Of a DNA stretch of 64,000 bases, positions 45,901 to 58,948 are shown piece after piece. The notes beneath the pieces are model-generated. The model saw only the letters and a list, made by a program, of their open reading frames with translations, did no database searches and was not told the DNA's origin. The DNA is from Edolisoma coerulescens (Eukaryota; Chordata; Aves; Passeriformes; Campephagidae). Each line of letters opens with the position of its first letter. Position 1 is the stretch's first letter. Location: assembly GCA_013397115.1 (NCBI GenBank), contig VWZW01006867.1, positions 1,489,977-1,553,976 on the forward strand, read 5' to 3'. Made by a program: the position numbers and the translations under genes.

Positions 45901-47990
45901 AATGAATATGATGGGTAAATGACCTCATATGTAGCAGAGCAAGGAGAGGTGATGTCAGCCACTTCAGCATCATCCTTCTTGTCACAAGGCACCATAATGA
46001 TGAGAAACCATTTCTTTAATGCTGAAAGACTGGTGGGGAAGTACAGATCAAAATGCCATAAATAATAACTGCAATGTATGAGGTCTGAGTGAAATTAAAT
46101 TATTTTGCCCAGCCCATAGATGACACCACGCAGAACATGAGTTGCACTTCTCAGGACATGATTTTCCATGTGTACTTTGCAGAGCTGGGAACAACAATCT
46201 CCTATAATTGCTTTTTTTCTTCTTTAACTCATGGGACAAGTCAACCTGCATGCATGGAACCCCATCTTACTCTGAAGTACACATTAAATATGGAAAACCA
46301 GGAAAACCTTACTAATCTTACACAAAGCTTATCTCAAGCTCTGAATGCACTTTGGTTGTGTAGCAGCTTGGGCTATTGCTGGACTAATGCAGGAAGCGAG
46401 CCTTTGTGTGACAGCACAACACTGACAATGACTCCTCCTTGTTTGGATGTTAAATCAGAACCCTTCCTAAACACTCCTATGAAGCACAAAGGGAGGCCTC
46501 ATGTTTCCTAAATGGAACATTTTAAATTTTTCATACTTATAATTAATCCCAAGCCTGTAATTAAACTTCCGTCCATGCTGAGGAGTTCCAAGACCTTTTT
46601 GTTGCTGCTGTTCTGCAGATTTAGAAAGGGAATTTGCTCAGCAGGTGAATCTAATATGAAGTTGCAGTTCTTTTTGGCCACCAGATCGTGAAGAGAGACA
46701 TTTCCTGTACTTTATACGTAGAGATTGATGTGATAATATATAATAAAATAATTCTGCAGAGAACTTATAGACAGGAAAGGGAAAAAAAAGAAGCGACCTG
46801 TCCATAGTAAAAGATACAAGTAAACTAATCTTTTGTTTTAAATCTACCAGTGCTGCATTTTGTTTTGGAATGAATTTAACACTTACCAAAGCCTTTAGTA
46901 TGGCAGCGCTGGCAAGCAAAGCTGATCTGAGATGGTGCTAGGGACCAAGAAGTACCAAAATGCTGGGACGCATGGGCAAACATCTTAAGTGTCTGAACAA
47001 GTTGGTAATGTCCTCCTCCATCACCTGATTTGCTTTTCATTAGTGAACCAATCTCACTTCTTCATAAACCAGTTTTTCCCTCCATCAGACCTACCCCCTC
47101 CCAGCACCTTGCAAAATAGCATCAGGGGTTTCTAACACACAAATCCTCAAATCCCAGTCATTGTTCAAAATCATGTCATGCTGTCTCTCTGAAGCAGTTT
47201 CTCTCCAAGGCAGGTTTCACTTGCTACTTGCTTTGGCTCTGCCACTCTAGAAATACCTTGTCAGATTACATACCAGCTCTATCTAGTCTACTATGGGTGA
47301 TTGGGAACAATTACCTCTCTAAATCAGGAAATCCAGACTTTTTTAGTTCCTTGTTATCTGTTTTGTTATAAAAACAGGACCCAACACTGGTCTCAGTACT
47401 ATTCCTGTCAATTTTTCATTGCACCTTAATATTGTTTAATTGACTATAGTAACACATTGTTATTTTTCTTCTAATATGTCTAATATTTTTTCCTTTAATA
47501 AACTTTCCATTTCTTGCCACTGCAGTTCTTTAGCCAATATGCTACAGGTTGTCTTGAATGGGCTTTTATTTTGGAATTGTCTACAAAGGAGTATTACAGA
47601 AGAAGAATCATTTGGCTTACCTAAAATACTTTATCTACACAAACGATGTTTCAATTACAGATTTTTTTTTTCTAATGATAAGGCATAATATAGAACAATA
47701 TAGCATTTGAAGACAAATCTTTATTTTTTTAAAGAAAATATTTTCAAATGCATGATGCATATTTTATTTCCCAAACATTCAAATGCAATATTGACAGAAT
47801 TTGTCTTTCTCAGATTTTTTCCAAATTGAATTGATCAGATCTTGTGAGATATGTTAGTTTGTGGGGAGCTGTTTAGTCCCAGCACCAGTGTTTGTCCAAG
47901 TAGCTTTGCAACATGAAACATAATGCACATAACCTTGGGAGACACCATCATTAGCTTGTGCCAGAATGACAAAATGACATTTATCTTTTG
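42901..47990. other. Intergenic desert, no gene recognised
   Basis: A repeat-free stretch at about 43905-44060 with TTATAATCC and ATCAAAGCCTTTG cores looks enhancer-like but weak. The 140-codon frame at 46089-46511 has no recognisable domain. ATGCAT-G-ATGCAT occurs near 47750. Confidence 0.5.
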
Positions 47991-48026
47991 TTTTCTTGCA
48001 ATATTTCATTTTCTTGCAATATTTTT
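47991..48026. repeat. 18-base tandem duplication
   Basis: TTTTCTTGCAATATTTCA is followed directly by TTTTCTTGCAATATTTTT: two copies in tandem with one difference near the end. Confidence 0.85.
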
Positions 48027-51000
48027 CATTCCTAAGTCTCAGATTCTTTCATAGCATTTTATGCCAGGCCATATGGAAAATCTGACTATATTAGATCAAG
48101 GAGCTCTCCATTATCTTTTATGATGCTGACACATTCAAATATGGTATATACTGGACCGTTTTTGTATCTTTGAATTGCTAACTCTTAAAAACTGAAGCAC
48201 TCTGAAAAGTAGAAGGTTTCAACAACCTTCTCCCCTAAACAGACTTCCAGAAAAGCCTCTTATATGTACCACTTTGTATTTAGGGCCAATAGATTTCATT
48301 TCAGAGGAACAACCCTGCCTTTTAGGCACATTGAATATACGTGCACTGGCCCACTCTCAGGCTGGGGAACCTCTAGTTCATGCACTTTGGAAAAGCTGTG
48401 AAGCTCTGTTTTCATTCATGAAAATGCACATCTTTCCAAAGATAATAGAAATTTTCTCATGTGATTCTTTTCAGTGTTTTTCATACATCCTTCTTAAGTT
48501 CCACTTTACTTATTGACCCACTCATCTTTGCTGTAGCAGCATCTGAAACACAGAGTCCACATGCCATACGATTTGGTGGTCCCCCTGTTTATCACCTGAG
48601 TATGGTGAGTGACCTTTTCTTTTAATTATGAGTTTCCAGTGATTACTTCTGCCGAGTTCCAAGGTCAGTGTCTGAGATTTTTTATGTTTGTCGCTAGAGA
48701 GTAGCACACCCAGGAAAGATCTTGCTGTGGTAACTGCTGCAGTGAAGCTTGCTGGAAGGACAGCTTTTCTACCAGTCTGGGTAATCAAGGCAGTCATTAG
48801 GGGCTGAATAACTTCTAAGCTTGGGAGATTTTCAGAAGTTCAAGAACCATCATAAGCTAAATCCCAAATCCATATCAGAAAGTCTCTGAAGAGAGAGAGT
48901 CTCTGAAAGCAAAGAAGCTGCAGCCTGGAAGGACAAATATATCCCAAGGCAGGGAGCCTGGACACCGAATGGAGGTATGGAGAGCATATGGAGGCTGTTT
49001 TGAGATACAGAAGCTTTATCATGGCAGTCACAGATTTCCAGGTAGCATAATAAGCTCTCATTTGCAGCATTCAAAGTTGAGAAAAGGTACACAGAGAAAT
49101 AACTCCTCTCTGTTAAAACACGGTTCGTAGAGGAAATTTAAATGCTAGCAAACTCTGGCACATATCACCACATACAGAGGCAAAGCGACATACACAACCA
49201 CCTACCCCACCCTCAAATGCATGGGGTTTTAGAGGAAGGGTAAAGGGAAAGGGAGAGGGAAAGGCAAGAGTTACAACCAAAGTGGTTACCCCCCCAGATT
49301 TTAAGATGCTTTTGAATTGTATGATGAAAGTAAAGTTCATAAAGAAGTATTATGTGGTCCTGACATCTAGTGCGGATCAATGCAGATAGCCCACATCATC
49401 TCTATGTAGGATCTCAACTGAAAATTAGATAAAACATATTTCATGGAGCAGAATATATCCTGCAATTTAAGGAAACCCTGGAAAGCCTAATGAAATGCTA
49501 ACAAAACATCCTCATAAGTGTCTCATTCCCACACGACCAGATGCAGAGGGCTGTTGCTGGGAATCAGAGTGTGTGAGAGCCATACAAAAAGCAAATTTAT
49601 TTGGTGGAGGAGAATGTATCTGTCTTTCTATCAATAAAAATCTGAATGTTTGGGCCTTCTGTGCTCACACCTGAGACCTCTCTCTCTCTTACCATAATCT
49701 CTCAAATCTCACCATCAATCTGTCAAAACAAAAGTAAGTGATCAATTTTTAACTTCAGGGAGAAACTAAATCAAATTGTAGTTCACACTGATCTAAACCC
49801 TAAAGCTTCACTGCTGCTGTTAGGGTGATACTGGCATATGTGCATCCAGATAGACCTGCCTGTGAGTTCAGGGATTACAAAGAGGAAGCCCATGAAAGCA
49901 ATTGTAGATAGTAGAAGAGTCTCAGAGGATAAAATCTCATGAGATGTTTTTTATTTTCCTTTGGAAGAAAAGTAATTTCAGTTAGATTAGCTTTTCCTGT
50001 TTCTCTCCACATCTCTCTTTTCTTTTTGGGTATGGAAATGTTTTTCGGAAGGCTCATACACAAGCAGCAGAACTAGGAGTATCCTAATTCCTAATATCCT
50101 AACATTTTGGATTACGGCTGGTGTGAAGCAAGGATCGCAAATCTGCCTGTGGGAGACAAAAGACTCACAGATGTCCAAGGAACAGATCCTTAAGGTTCCT
50201 GTGCTTTAAGTACGCTCTTTTAATATCCTCTAAATTGCATGCATTTATGATAAAAGTCTTCTACAGCCTGTTTTCATTGAGACAAACGTCTGACACTGGG
50301 CATGCTAGAAATAGTGATTCAAGAAGGAGCTCAGTGTTAATGCTATTAGGAATTAACCTCTTTTTTTCAAGATGTTACATGATTAAAACATCAAACTAAC
50401 TTTAGTGCCAGAAATGTGTTAACTGCTGCTTTGTGCCTCCAGCTGTGCTGAGCGCAAATGCACTACTTAGGGTGTAAATCTCTCCTTTGAGAATAATGAT
50501 TACGGGTTTTTTCAAAAAGTATTTTTTTCTTTCCTATCGTGACATGGAAAGGGATAGGCAGCAAAGAGCTAGACAGAAGGGTTAACACAGGATGCTGTGG
50601 GCAGGGAAGGGTGGAAGTATTTGCATAGAATAGCATCTGGAATCTACACGTCCTCAAATACTTTGAGGGGGGAAGCTGTTTTTCCACATTCATTACAGCC
50701 TGGTAAGGAAGAGGAGAAAAGAAACAAGGAGGGATAGAAAAGGAACAGGGGACTCCTTTTGTATCTGTGTCCAATATGGTTTCTTTTGATTTTTCATTCT
50801 CCATAGTCAAGAGCTCCCCATGGGTTCTCATCTGTTACCCAGGCTCTGCCATACCTGCCTGCCTGTGTGAAAATGGCTCAGCTGCCGGCACTGGATGAGG
50901 CTAACAGATCACATCTATCTCTCTGGCGTCTACTGAGCACACAGGGCTCCAAGGATCAAGCCCTGGACAAGAGCACAAAAGCAGGTCTGTATAGAAGCAG

Positions 51001-51085
51001 CCAACCTTCTGCATCGTCCGCAGCTCATTGTGTGGACACTGAAGGTCAAAACTCGCCTGCATTCCTGCTTTCCCTACACAGTTGT

Positions 51086-51121
<36 letters not shown>

Positions 51122-52160
51122 TCCTGTGTGTGCCAGAGGGTGAACAAGAAGGCAGTGCAAGACTACACCACATTGTTGTTTTACTTCCTCATTTTGCACG
51201 GTAATTTATAATATGAAACACATTTCACAAGCACTGGAAAAGTGCATATGTATATTATATATAGAAGCAGAGATGATGAGGATGGACATAGACATAGAAA
51301 TAGAGATACACCCTTGCTGTCTTTAAGTACAGTGATTCTGGACAACAGTGCAGATTAAATGGGATTTCACATTCCAATAGGTAGGTAACAAGAGCTGTTT
51401 GGCTTTCTGAATTTACATTCAGAAAGGGAAGGGGAACAATGAATTAAAAAATGTAAATAAATAGAAATATCTGCTTGGTGAATCTGTTGTCAGTGAGAGA
51501 GATGAGATGAAAAAATTCTGAAAAACTAGAGAAGAAATCCAAAGTTCAGAAACAAGATTTTTAGTTACAAGGATCAGGGTGTGAGTATTTGAAAGGGGAA
51601 GAGAAAAATTTCACTTCTCAGGGATAGTACCAGAAGGGGGAACAAGAATAGCAAAATATGAGAGAATCTGTTTTGATAGTTCCACCTTTTACATGAAGTC
51701 AGATGAGTTCAGTAAAACAACACATTTGCAATGACCAGTCATCAGTCCCTCTGAGAGTTCACTCGCTGCTCATTTGTAATATTTTTCAAACAGGAGCAAA
51801 TCAGCTAAACGGGAATAATTACGGAGAATGAGTGCCTGGCACTTCAGAGACTGAATTTATACCTGTATGTTTTTATGCTTCGTGGGCATTAGGGTTTCCC
51901 TCTTCTCTCTGTAGTCAGCTCCTGCTTTCCTTCCTGGGAAGATTTCACATTTCCTCTTCTATCTAATCTCCTGATCAGAGTCTTTTCCTGCAGTCTCTGT
52001 TTTTGTAAGAGATTCCTCTCTAGCCATCAAGAAATGCATCAGGAAGTCCAAGGGCTTTGTTTTCTCGGTCTGGTATATTTTCTAACTACCTTTGATAATA
52101 CTGTATTAACAACTTCAGAGCTCATACACATATCCTTCCACTCTCCCTCCCTTCTTTCCA
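48027..52160. other. Intergenic desert, no gene recognised
   Basis: Unique sequence with the TG repeat at 51089-51117. Frames of up to 122 codons show no known domain. Confidence 0.55.
51089..51117. repeat. (TG)n microsatellite
   Basis: About 14.5 perfect TG units, with a further GTGTGTG just downstream; capable of Z-DNA formation and likely polymorphic. Confidence 0.97.
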
Positions 52161-52257
52161 CTCTCCCTCTTTTCCTTCTTTCTCTTTTCTCTTCTCTTCT
52201 CTTCTCTTCTCTTCTCTTCTCTTCTCTTCTCTTCTCTTCTCTTCTCTTCTCTTCTCT

Positions 52258-52314
<57 letters not shown>

Positions 52315-52340
52315 TCTTCTCTTCTCTTCTCTTCTCTTCT

Positions 52341-52435
<95 letters not shown>

Positions 52436-52451
52436 CCTTCCCTCCCTCTCT
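52161..52451. repeat. 291-base pure pyrimidine tract, alternating pentamer and tetramer blocks
   Basis: No purine interrupts the + strand from 52161 to 52451. Blocks run in order: mixed C/T lead-in; about 14 copies of CTTCT (52191-52260); about 12 of TTCT (52261-52310); 6 of CTTCT (52311-52340); about 24 of TCTT (52341-52435); then C/T-rich tail. Frames through it give Leu/Phe/Ser or Lys/Glu/Arg repeats and are not genes. Mirror symmetry allows triplex (H-DNA). Confidence 0.97.
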
Positions 52452-52858
52452 ACAACCCCTCCTTTTCCCTTCTTTTCCCACTGTCTCTATAGAGCTTTTC
52501 AGTCTCTGTAAAGAAGTGACCAAAGAAAGATTTGCTGTCCCATTCGTTCCGCACTGCCCTCATAAAAAGCAGATATTTTCAGGTTGACTGAAAGTTTAAC
52601 TTTGTTATTTTTTTTTATTTTTAAAGAAAATCCAGCGTGACATGGCACGTGTTGGTGCCCTTGCCACTTAACAAATTACTTGTTTTTTTGACCTAAGTTA
52701 AATGCTGTGCAAATTTCCCTTGTCCATGTTTTCATTGTGTGCAGACTTCACTGATAAAGAATAAAGACTGAACTTGTTGGCACTTTTTAGCCAGAACTTC
52801 CTTCATTTACAACAGATTTTTTTCTACTATGTCTTTAATGACACGAAAGCCTCGATCC

Positions 52859-52925
52859 TCAGCTGATGTAAATCAGTCGTTGCAGGATTGCCTTCCACAA
52901 AGCCATGCTGCTTTACACCAGTTGA
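52859..52925. mobile_element. Palindromic MITE-like repeat
   Basis: TCAGCTGATGTAAATCAG at the left and the reverse complement of TCAACTGGTGTAAAGCAG at the right match at 15 of 18 positions, with about 31 bases between them. I recall palindromic repeats with GCTGGTGTAAATC arms as common in bird and turtle genomes, consistent with a non-autonomous DNA transposon relic. Family name not assigned. Confidence 0.55.
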
Positions 52926-55900
52926 CAGTGGCCCGGACGTTCAGGCAGGGCTCCAAGGTTCAGCATGGCTTTCTTGCCTTCATTTTGGGATGTATACTTC
53001 ATTTTCCATCCCAGGGATCAAATGTGTTTAATCAAAGTAAATCACCACCAAATGCTTCCTTACAAGCAACCAAAATCCAGTTGCACAGGTATTGATGAAA
53101 AACTCAAAGCTTTCATTGTTTTTTGCAGATGCAAAACATGATTCAGCCTCTTTCATGGGTGAAGCTCAAGGGCTGGTGTCCTCACAGCCAGCAAAGCTGC
53201 TCCAAGGGCCAGAGCAGGTGGATGCAGGCTGTTATCCCTGCCCATGTTGTGCTGCAGGTAGCAGGGGACAGAAGGGTCACTGATACTACTGGCACACTGC
53301 TCCATAGGTGACCATGGCTTCAGGACAGAAAGTTCACCAGAGACCCACAGAAATCAAGAGTGCCCTTCATGGTGCAGCTCTTCCCCTCCACTGCAGTGGC
53401 TTAACTGCTGTACTCAAACCAGTGTATGCTCAGCCCTGAAGGCTGAACTGGCCGTGCTTGGGCTCAGCCCCTCCCATCAACATCCTTTTATTTTCTCAAA
53501 CATGCCATTTAATTTTCAAAAGAGAGAAACACTGTATAGTTATAAATCTAATCTTTCTCCCTGCGTGCTGCTCTGCCTCTGCCTGTGATTTAGGGCACTG
53601 GGTCAACCTGCCCCAGCACTGCCGGCGGGTGGTCTGGCCTGGGGAGCGGAGCTGGGCAGCCCAAGGTGAGGCAAAGTCTCCCTCTGCTCAGCAGTGGCGT
53701 TTCATTGCCAGCCCCTTGGAGACTCCTGTGACAGTCCTTCCCATGACAGATTGCTGGCCCAACAATGAACTCTTTGTGCCCTCCCATTACTCCTGCAACC
53801 CCAGCTTCCACCAAACTTACACCCTCCTCACAATTTTCCATCCTTTGGAGAAAGCAAAAAGCAAAATAAGTAAGCACCACTCATCTTTCTTAGGAACTGG
53901 ACTCCTTCAACTGGGAAAGTCTGGGACTTTTTACAGACTTTTTTTTGTACAGTAGCATCACAGCAATGTATCTGCAACTCTGTTTCAGAATGGATAAATC
54001 ATCTTGCTTTGCTTTTTTCCTCATCCTCATACAACTCCCTTTCTGAAGACATGCAAAAAAATTATTGCTTTATAAGACAAATCAGTCTGATGTCCTGGCT
54101 TGGTGCCAGAACATCAGTATCTGAAATGGCATCTTATTTAACAGTGCATCAATACTTGCTTTTACGAGAAGAGGCAAGGGTTCTTCCAGGGGCACCTTCA
54201 AAGCCTGGGCCTCTGGGCAATGCAATTAGCCATGGGATAAGTTCCCTCACCATTCTGAATTAAAATTATTGTTGCCCATGTTGGGGAATAAATTCCATTT
54301 ATAGCATTTACAGTCTACACCCAGTAAATTCAGCTTTGGGCACCTCGAGGGGGTCTGCAGTTGCTGGAGGCAAAACACTGCAGGAATGAGCACATGGCAA
54401 GGGGCTCACCTCGGCAGTAACTGCAGGGTCTCTTCTGCTGTCCTCTCCCCCAAGTCTGTGTGCTGTATCTCTCTCACCATTGTTTTCTTTTCCTGGCCCC
54501 TTTCTGATGTCAGTCAGGAATGTCAGGGGCCTGTGCTGGGAGAGGGGATGGGCTGCAGAGGAGGTTGTCCAAGACGGGCACTATGAGCAGGGGTTAGGAC
54601 TGGCTGGAAACCAATCCTATGGGTCAGGGAAGGGGAAAAAGTCTTAGGGATGTTTTTGCAATTTTTTTCACTTCTTTCACTTTTCCAACCAGCAGTGGTT
54701 GCTCCAAACTCTGCTGCAGAAAGACACAGGCACTTTATTATCCCAAGAAATTGGATTATCACTTGGGGCAATAATTGGTGCCCTCTCTTCTGTAACCAAT
54801 TAATGAGGTTCAAAGGGGCGGGAGATGGAGTTAACAAAGGATGAGACAGCAGACAGAGCACATCTGTGCCTTGGCCGCTGAGAAGGCAGCACAAGGAGAC
54901 TTGGTTTGTTCCTGCTGGCCTTTTTCCTCTGGTTGCAGATGCCTTTGTCAATGCATTATCCCACACTCACCCTTCCTGAGCAGTGAGATGAACCTCGGGG
55001 AGGCGTGTGTTCTACAGGGGTGTCTGCACGTGTGTGCATATGTGGACAGGTTTGCTAAGCTCAGACTTGGGAATCAGCCTTCCTGGGAGTTTTGCAGAGT
55101 GCAGACTCTTGGAGAAGGCTCTGTATTTTCCCTGGGATAAGCCACATGGATGTTCACCTCTCCCCCCAGCTTACCCCTGCCTGGTTTTCTGCTCATACAG
55201 TGAAGCTTAGGCTCATACATGGGGAGATCAGGGCTCTGGTGTCAGCAGCTGCAGGGATGTGCCTACACCAGCTCCTGCCCCATTTCTTCAAGCGCAGTCA
55301 GGCACTACCAGAATTTCAGATGGCAGCTGGATTTCAGGATTGGCATCACTAACTTTACGTTCATCTTTAAAATGGCCAAATAAAAAAAACCCTAAATCAA
55401 CCAAGTGCATTTCCCACATCTCAGAAGCAGCTTTTCGGTAGTGAGTGACTAGGAACAAGTGAATGGCTACACTGAGGCTTTTTCAGCAAGATTTCAGGGG
55501 CTCCACTATGAAATTGCCTGCACTTGCCTGCTTATTTGCACACTGAGTTTCCTTGCATTGCAAAACCAGCACATCCTCGCCTTGACCAGCCTCTACTTTT
55601 CCATATGAGCCTTCAAGGCACAAGGATGAACAGCTATGGCAACTTTTCTCACCGGTAGCTTTTCAGAAGAATTTTCCTGTTTTAAAGCAAGGATTCGTTA
55701 TGTTCAGGCAATTGCTTTTATTCTAAAAGATATTAAAACCCTTTAAAAATCTGTAATGATATGCACAGTCTCCACTTAGCTATTGCTGCTGAACACAGGA
55801 AATAAAGAACTACTGTAGACAAACAAGTTAGAAATGAGTTTACTTGTTCTCTTTGCTGAAGTCACTCTACATGTTGCACTGTGAAATCTTCTGTGGAATG

Positions 55901-57079
55901 ATAACAGACCAGTCACTCTTGGGACCCACATCTTGTCTCATTCCAAATGTGTCACTTAGTTTTGACTAATAGTCTTTACTTTTCTATGAGATTAGCACAC
56001 TCTTAATTTCAGTGACCAAATCAACCACAACACAAGTTGCTTACCAGATAGCTCCCTGAAGGGGATATGCTGTGCACTAGCAGGAAGAAAGTTGTATATA
56101 ATGGTAAAAACATTAAGGTGCCAGGAAAAGGCAGAGCCTCCAAAAGATGAACTTCCCAGCCAGAGAGCATTTTGATAGGAAGCACATGGTGGTATTTCTG
56201 CAGCATTCTAAGAAATATTAGATATGATACTACATACTTACTTTCCTTCAAAGCCAACAGCAGAAAAATAAGGCACTTAATTAAAACCAGGACAACGGCA
56301 AACAAATAAAGAAAAACGGCCCTTCATAGGACAGCCAGTCTGGGGGCTGTGTGGAACTGTAAAAAGCCCCTGGCCAAGGCTTCCCTTTGCAACTCAAGCA
56401 ACCTGCAAAAGGACAACTTCCTGAGACACGAGTCTCAGTTTCTGCCTGGTAAGTTTATTTTGATCCTGAATTGTGTGGAAGAGATTGACAACTTTTAGCA
56501 GTGCATTCAAGCAGGGAGTGAAGCTCTTTATGTATTACAAACAGCTTGAAGTCACTTAAACCTTCTGATCTGACCTATGCCTGATGACACAGCACTCTCA
56601 CGTTCAGAGATCTGTCTGTAAGGCCAGTCAGCATAAGGGAAAAGGCCTGACAAGAACATGACAGCAAGCACTGACCTGACAGCATCCCCTTCCTGGGCTG
56701 TCTGGGCACAGTGCTGATGCCAGGGGAGGCCTCTTGCCTCTCTTATTAAATGATTCAGGAGTTTGCATCTGCATAGCAGTATCACTGGCAGCTCTGCATC
56801 AGCATGCCAGCAGTTCCCCTCCAGAGTATGCCCGAAAAGATGGGCAATCTTTTGTTGACCCCATCAGTTTTCGGTACTCTGGCCTACTCTTCTTAAACAA
56901 AATCACTTCAAAGACCCAAACCAGATTGATTCACATGTGAACACTACCCAAACCGTCTTCCAAGGGGGCAAATACTTGTCTTATGTTCCTTTGAACCCAC
57001 TGTTGCCCGTTTACTTGTATTTACTTTGCATGGCCTGTGGCTGAACCATGGAAATTAGAAAACAAACTCCTATTCAGCA
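52926..57079. other. Intergenic desert, no gene recognised
   Basis: Frames up to 165 codons (53458-53955) lack recognisable domains. AACAAGT and ACTTGTT form a 7-bp inverted pair at 55822-55848. Confidence 0.55.
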
Positions 57080-57380
57080 AGTCATGTCAAAGGTGACCGC
57101 TATGCCAGAGAGTCGACTGTGGGACAAACACTCCCCTGATCGGAGGCCTCTTCTGCAGCGCTGCTGTCTCCACAGTTACATACCTGTCTGCTGAAGCCTT
57201 TAGTTTATCTTGTCAATGCTGGAAGTCCTAGATGATGCCATCAATCTGAGAGATGAGAGGGATGCTCCTTTGACACTCGCACAATGGCTGCGGTGCAAGA
57301 GAAAGCGAAGGGGCTCCCCTGCGAACCGCCTCCCTTTGAACTGTGCAGGGCGCACCCAAGGCCATCGCAAACTTCACGTC
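57080..57380. promoter_or_regulatory. CpG micro-cluster
   Basis: Eight CpG dinucleotides lie within 57278-57377 and four more between 57098 and 57160, in a CpG-poor neighbourhood. The sequence is unique. An enhancer or short exon or promoter of a non-coding RNA is possible; nothing is diagnostic. Confidence 0.35.
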
Positions 57381-57719
57381 CAGGTCTTGTGAACCAAAAG
57401 GCAGAGTTGGAGAGGGCACCTTGCACCTCTGTGGGGGCCCAGGGGGACTGTGGGCACTGCAAGGTGCTGTAAAATACAGTCTGGCTCCTACTTTTCCACC
57501 GGCATGAGCCAGGGGGCTGGCTGGAGCTGAGGGTGCAAACTTCCCAGGGGCACAGCAACAAGATGGAGTTTGCAGTCTGTGTCTCTAAAACTGTGTTCCC
57601 AGAGGCCATTTAGGGACTCACACTCACTGTCAAGAGTAACTTGGTGGCAATGGTGAGCGGGCACCTAAGTGATAGCTCACAGCCCTCTGGGCTCCAGCCT
57701 CAAGCCCAGTAGAAGCAGC

Positions 57720-57960
57720 GCGGGTGTCTCGGCAGCTCTGCAGATGGTTAAGTAGCCAGCTCTGCTCCCCAGGGGATGAAATTTGTAAAGTGCCTAATAG
57801 CCTTGGGAAACAAATGCTGTGCTTTGGTATAATGGCTCCATTAAGATCTCATTTACCAGAGCTCCAAGACAGAAAAATAATCCAAATACACATTATTGCA
57901 GAGCTCTCTAACCCACTTCCAGTAGATCTACTTGTGCCTCTTTAGTGATCAAGTGATTTT
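57720..57960. promoter_or_regulatory. Candidate enhancer with TAATGG palindrome
   Basis: TAATGG-CT-CCATTA at 57830-57843 is a perfect palindrome whose arms equal those at 42255-42268 and whose spacer is the complement. Nearby GTGCCTAATAGCC, GAAAAATAATCC and CATTATTGCAG supply further homeodomain cores. Complex, repeat-free, non-coding. Confidence 0.4.
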
Positions 57961-58914
57961 TGAGACTTGCTGGCATGGCCAAAAGAATACAGCAGTATTG
58001 CTTGTCAACAAAACAGGATTTCCTGGGACTTTCTTACTTTTTTAAGGCCCTTGGAGGAGCCTTATAAGTATTACAGGGCTATAAAAGGGAACTGGATGAT
58101 ACTCCAGCCAGCAGCCTATTGCTGAGTCAGTGTGGGATTGTCAGAGCAGTGATGCTGCATGGTACAATACAATCCCCAAACATAACTGAGCATCTCAGTG
58201 TATTTCATGCCAAAATATTGCGGTCACAACTCCTCACCACAGCCCTGATGGAAGCTCTCACCTTCTCCAGCTTACTAATCCTTCCAGCTCACTGTGGCTT
58301 GGCTGCCCTGTGCTCTGGGAAGCTGAAACTCAACAAACTTCACCCACATCAGTCACTTTCACTGGTGCAGTAACAACGAGAACTGTTAGGAAAATGGCGA
58401 GTCTGGTGACCACATGGACACTCTGTACTATTCTCACGGCATACAGTACAGCATCCACTGCCTCCATCCAGTGGAATAAAATGCTAACCAGGAATTAGAA
58501 GGCTATCACCCACTATTTTGCATTGATACAGTTAAAAGAGCAATCTGAAAAATAGGAGATATTTACATGTAAAAAATACACAAAGCAGATCTGGAGGCCC
58601 AGTTTTTCTGTTATAGTGGAGTATATTTGGCTCGGGATAATAATTTCCCCTTCTTTGGCTAAAATATGTTGGTGAGTTCCCATACCAGGGAACTACATTT
58701 TGAATGCAAAAAGCTTTTAAGAGCAGTGTCAAAATACATGTTTTAAATACACATGAAACAAAACACTACTTACATTAAAGCAAAAAAATCCCGTGACACA
58801 GATACTGAGGCATAAATAGACTAAGTTTGCATCAAGTTCCGTAACACTGACAGCTTTTATGCCTTAAATTCTAAAGCAGAAGAAATGGTAGCGGGACACA
58901 GCATCATTGCAGCT

Positions 58915-58948
<34 letters not shown>

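Noticed and set aside
46089..46511. 140-codon frame, considered as a retroviral fragment
   Set aside because: No recognisable domain or surrounding LTR or gag-pol sequence.
47380..47420. Segment resembling an internal CR1 stretch (AACAGGACCCAACACTGG)
   Set aside because: Similarity covers too few bases and neighbouring sequence does not follow CR1 order.
52034..52523. Leu/Phe/Ser-rich (+) and Lys/Glu/Arg-rich (-) frames
   Set aside because: They are direct translations of the pyrimidine microsatellite.
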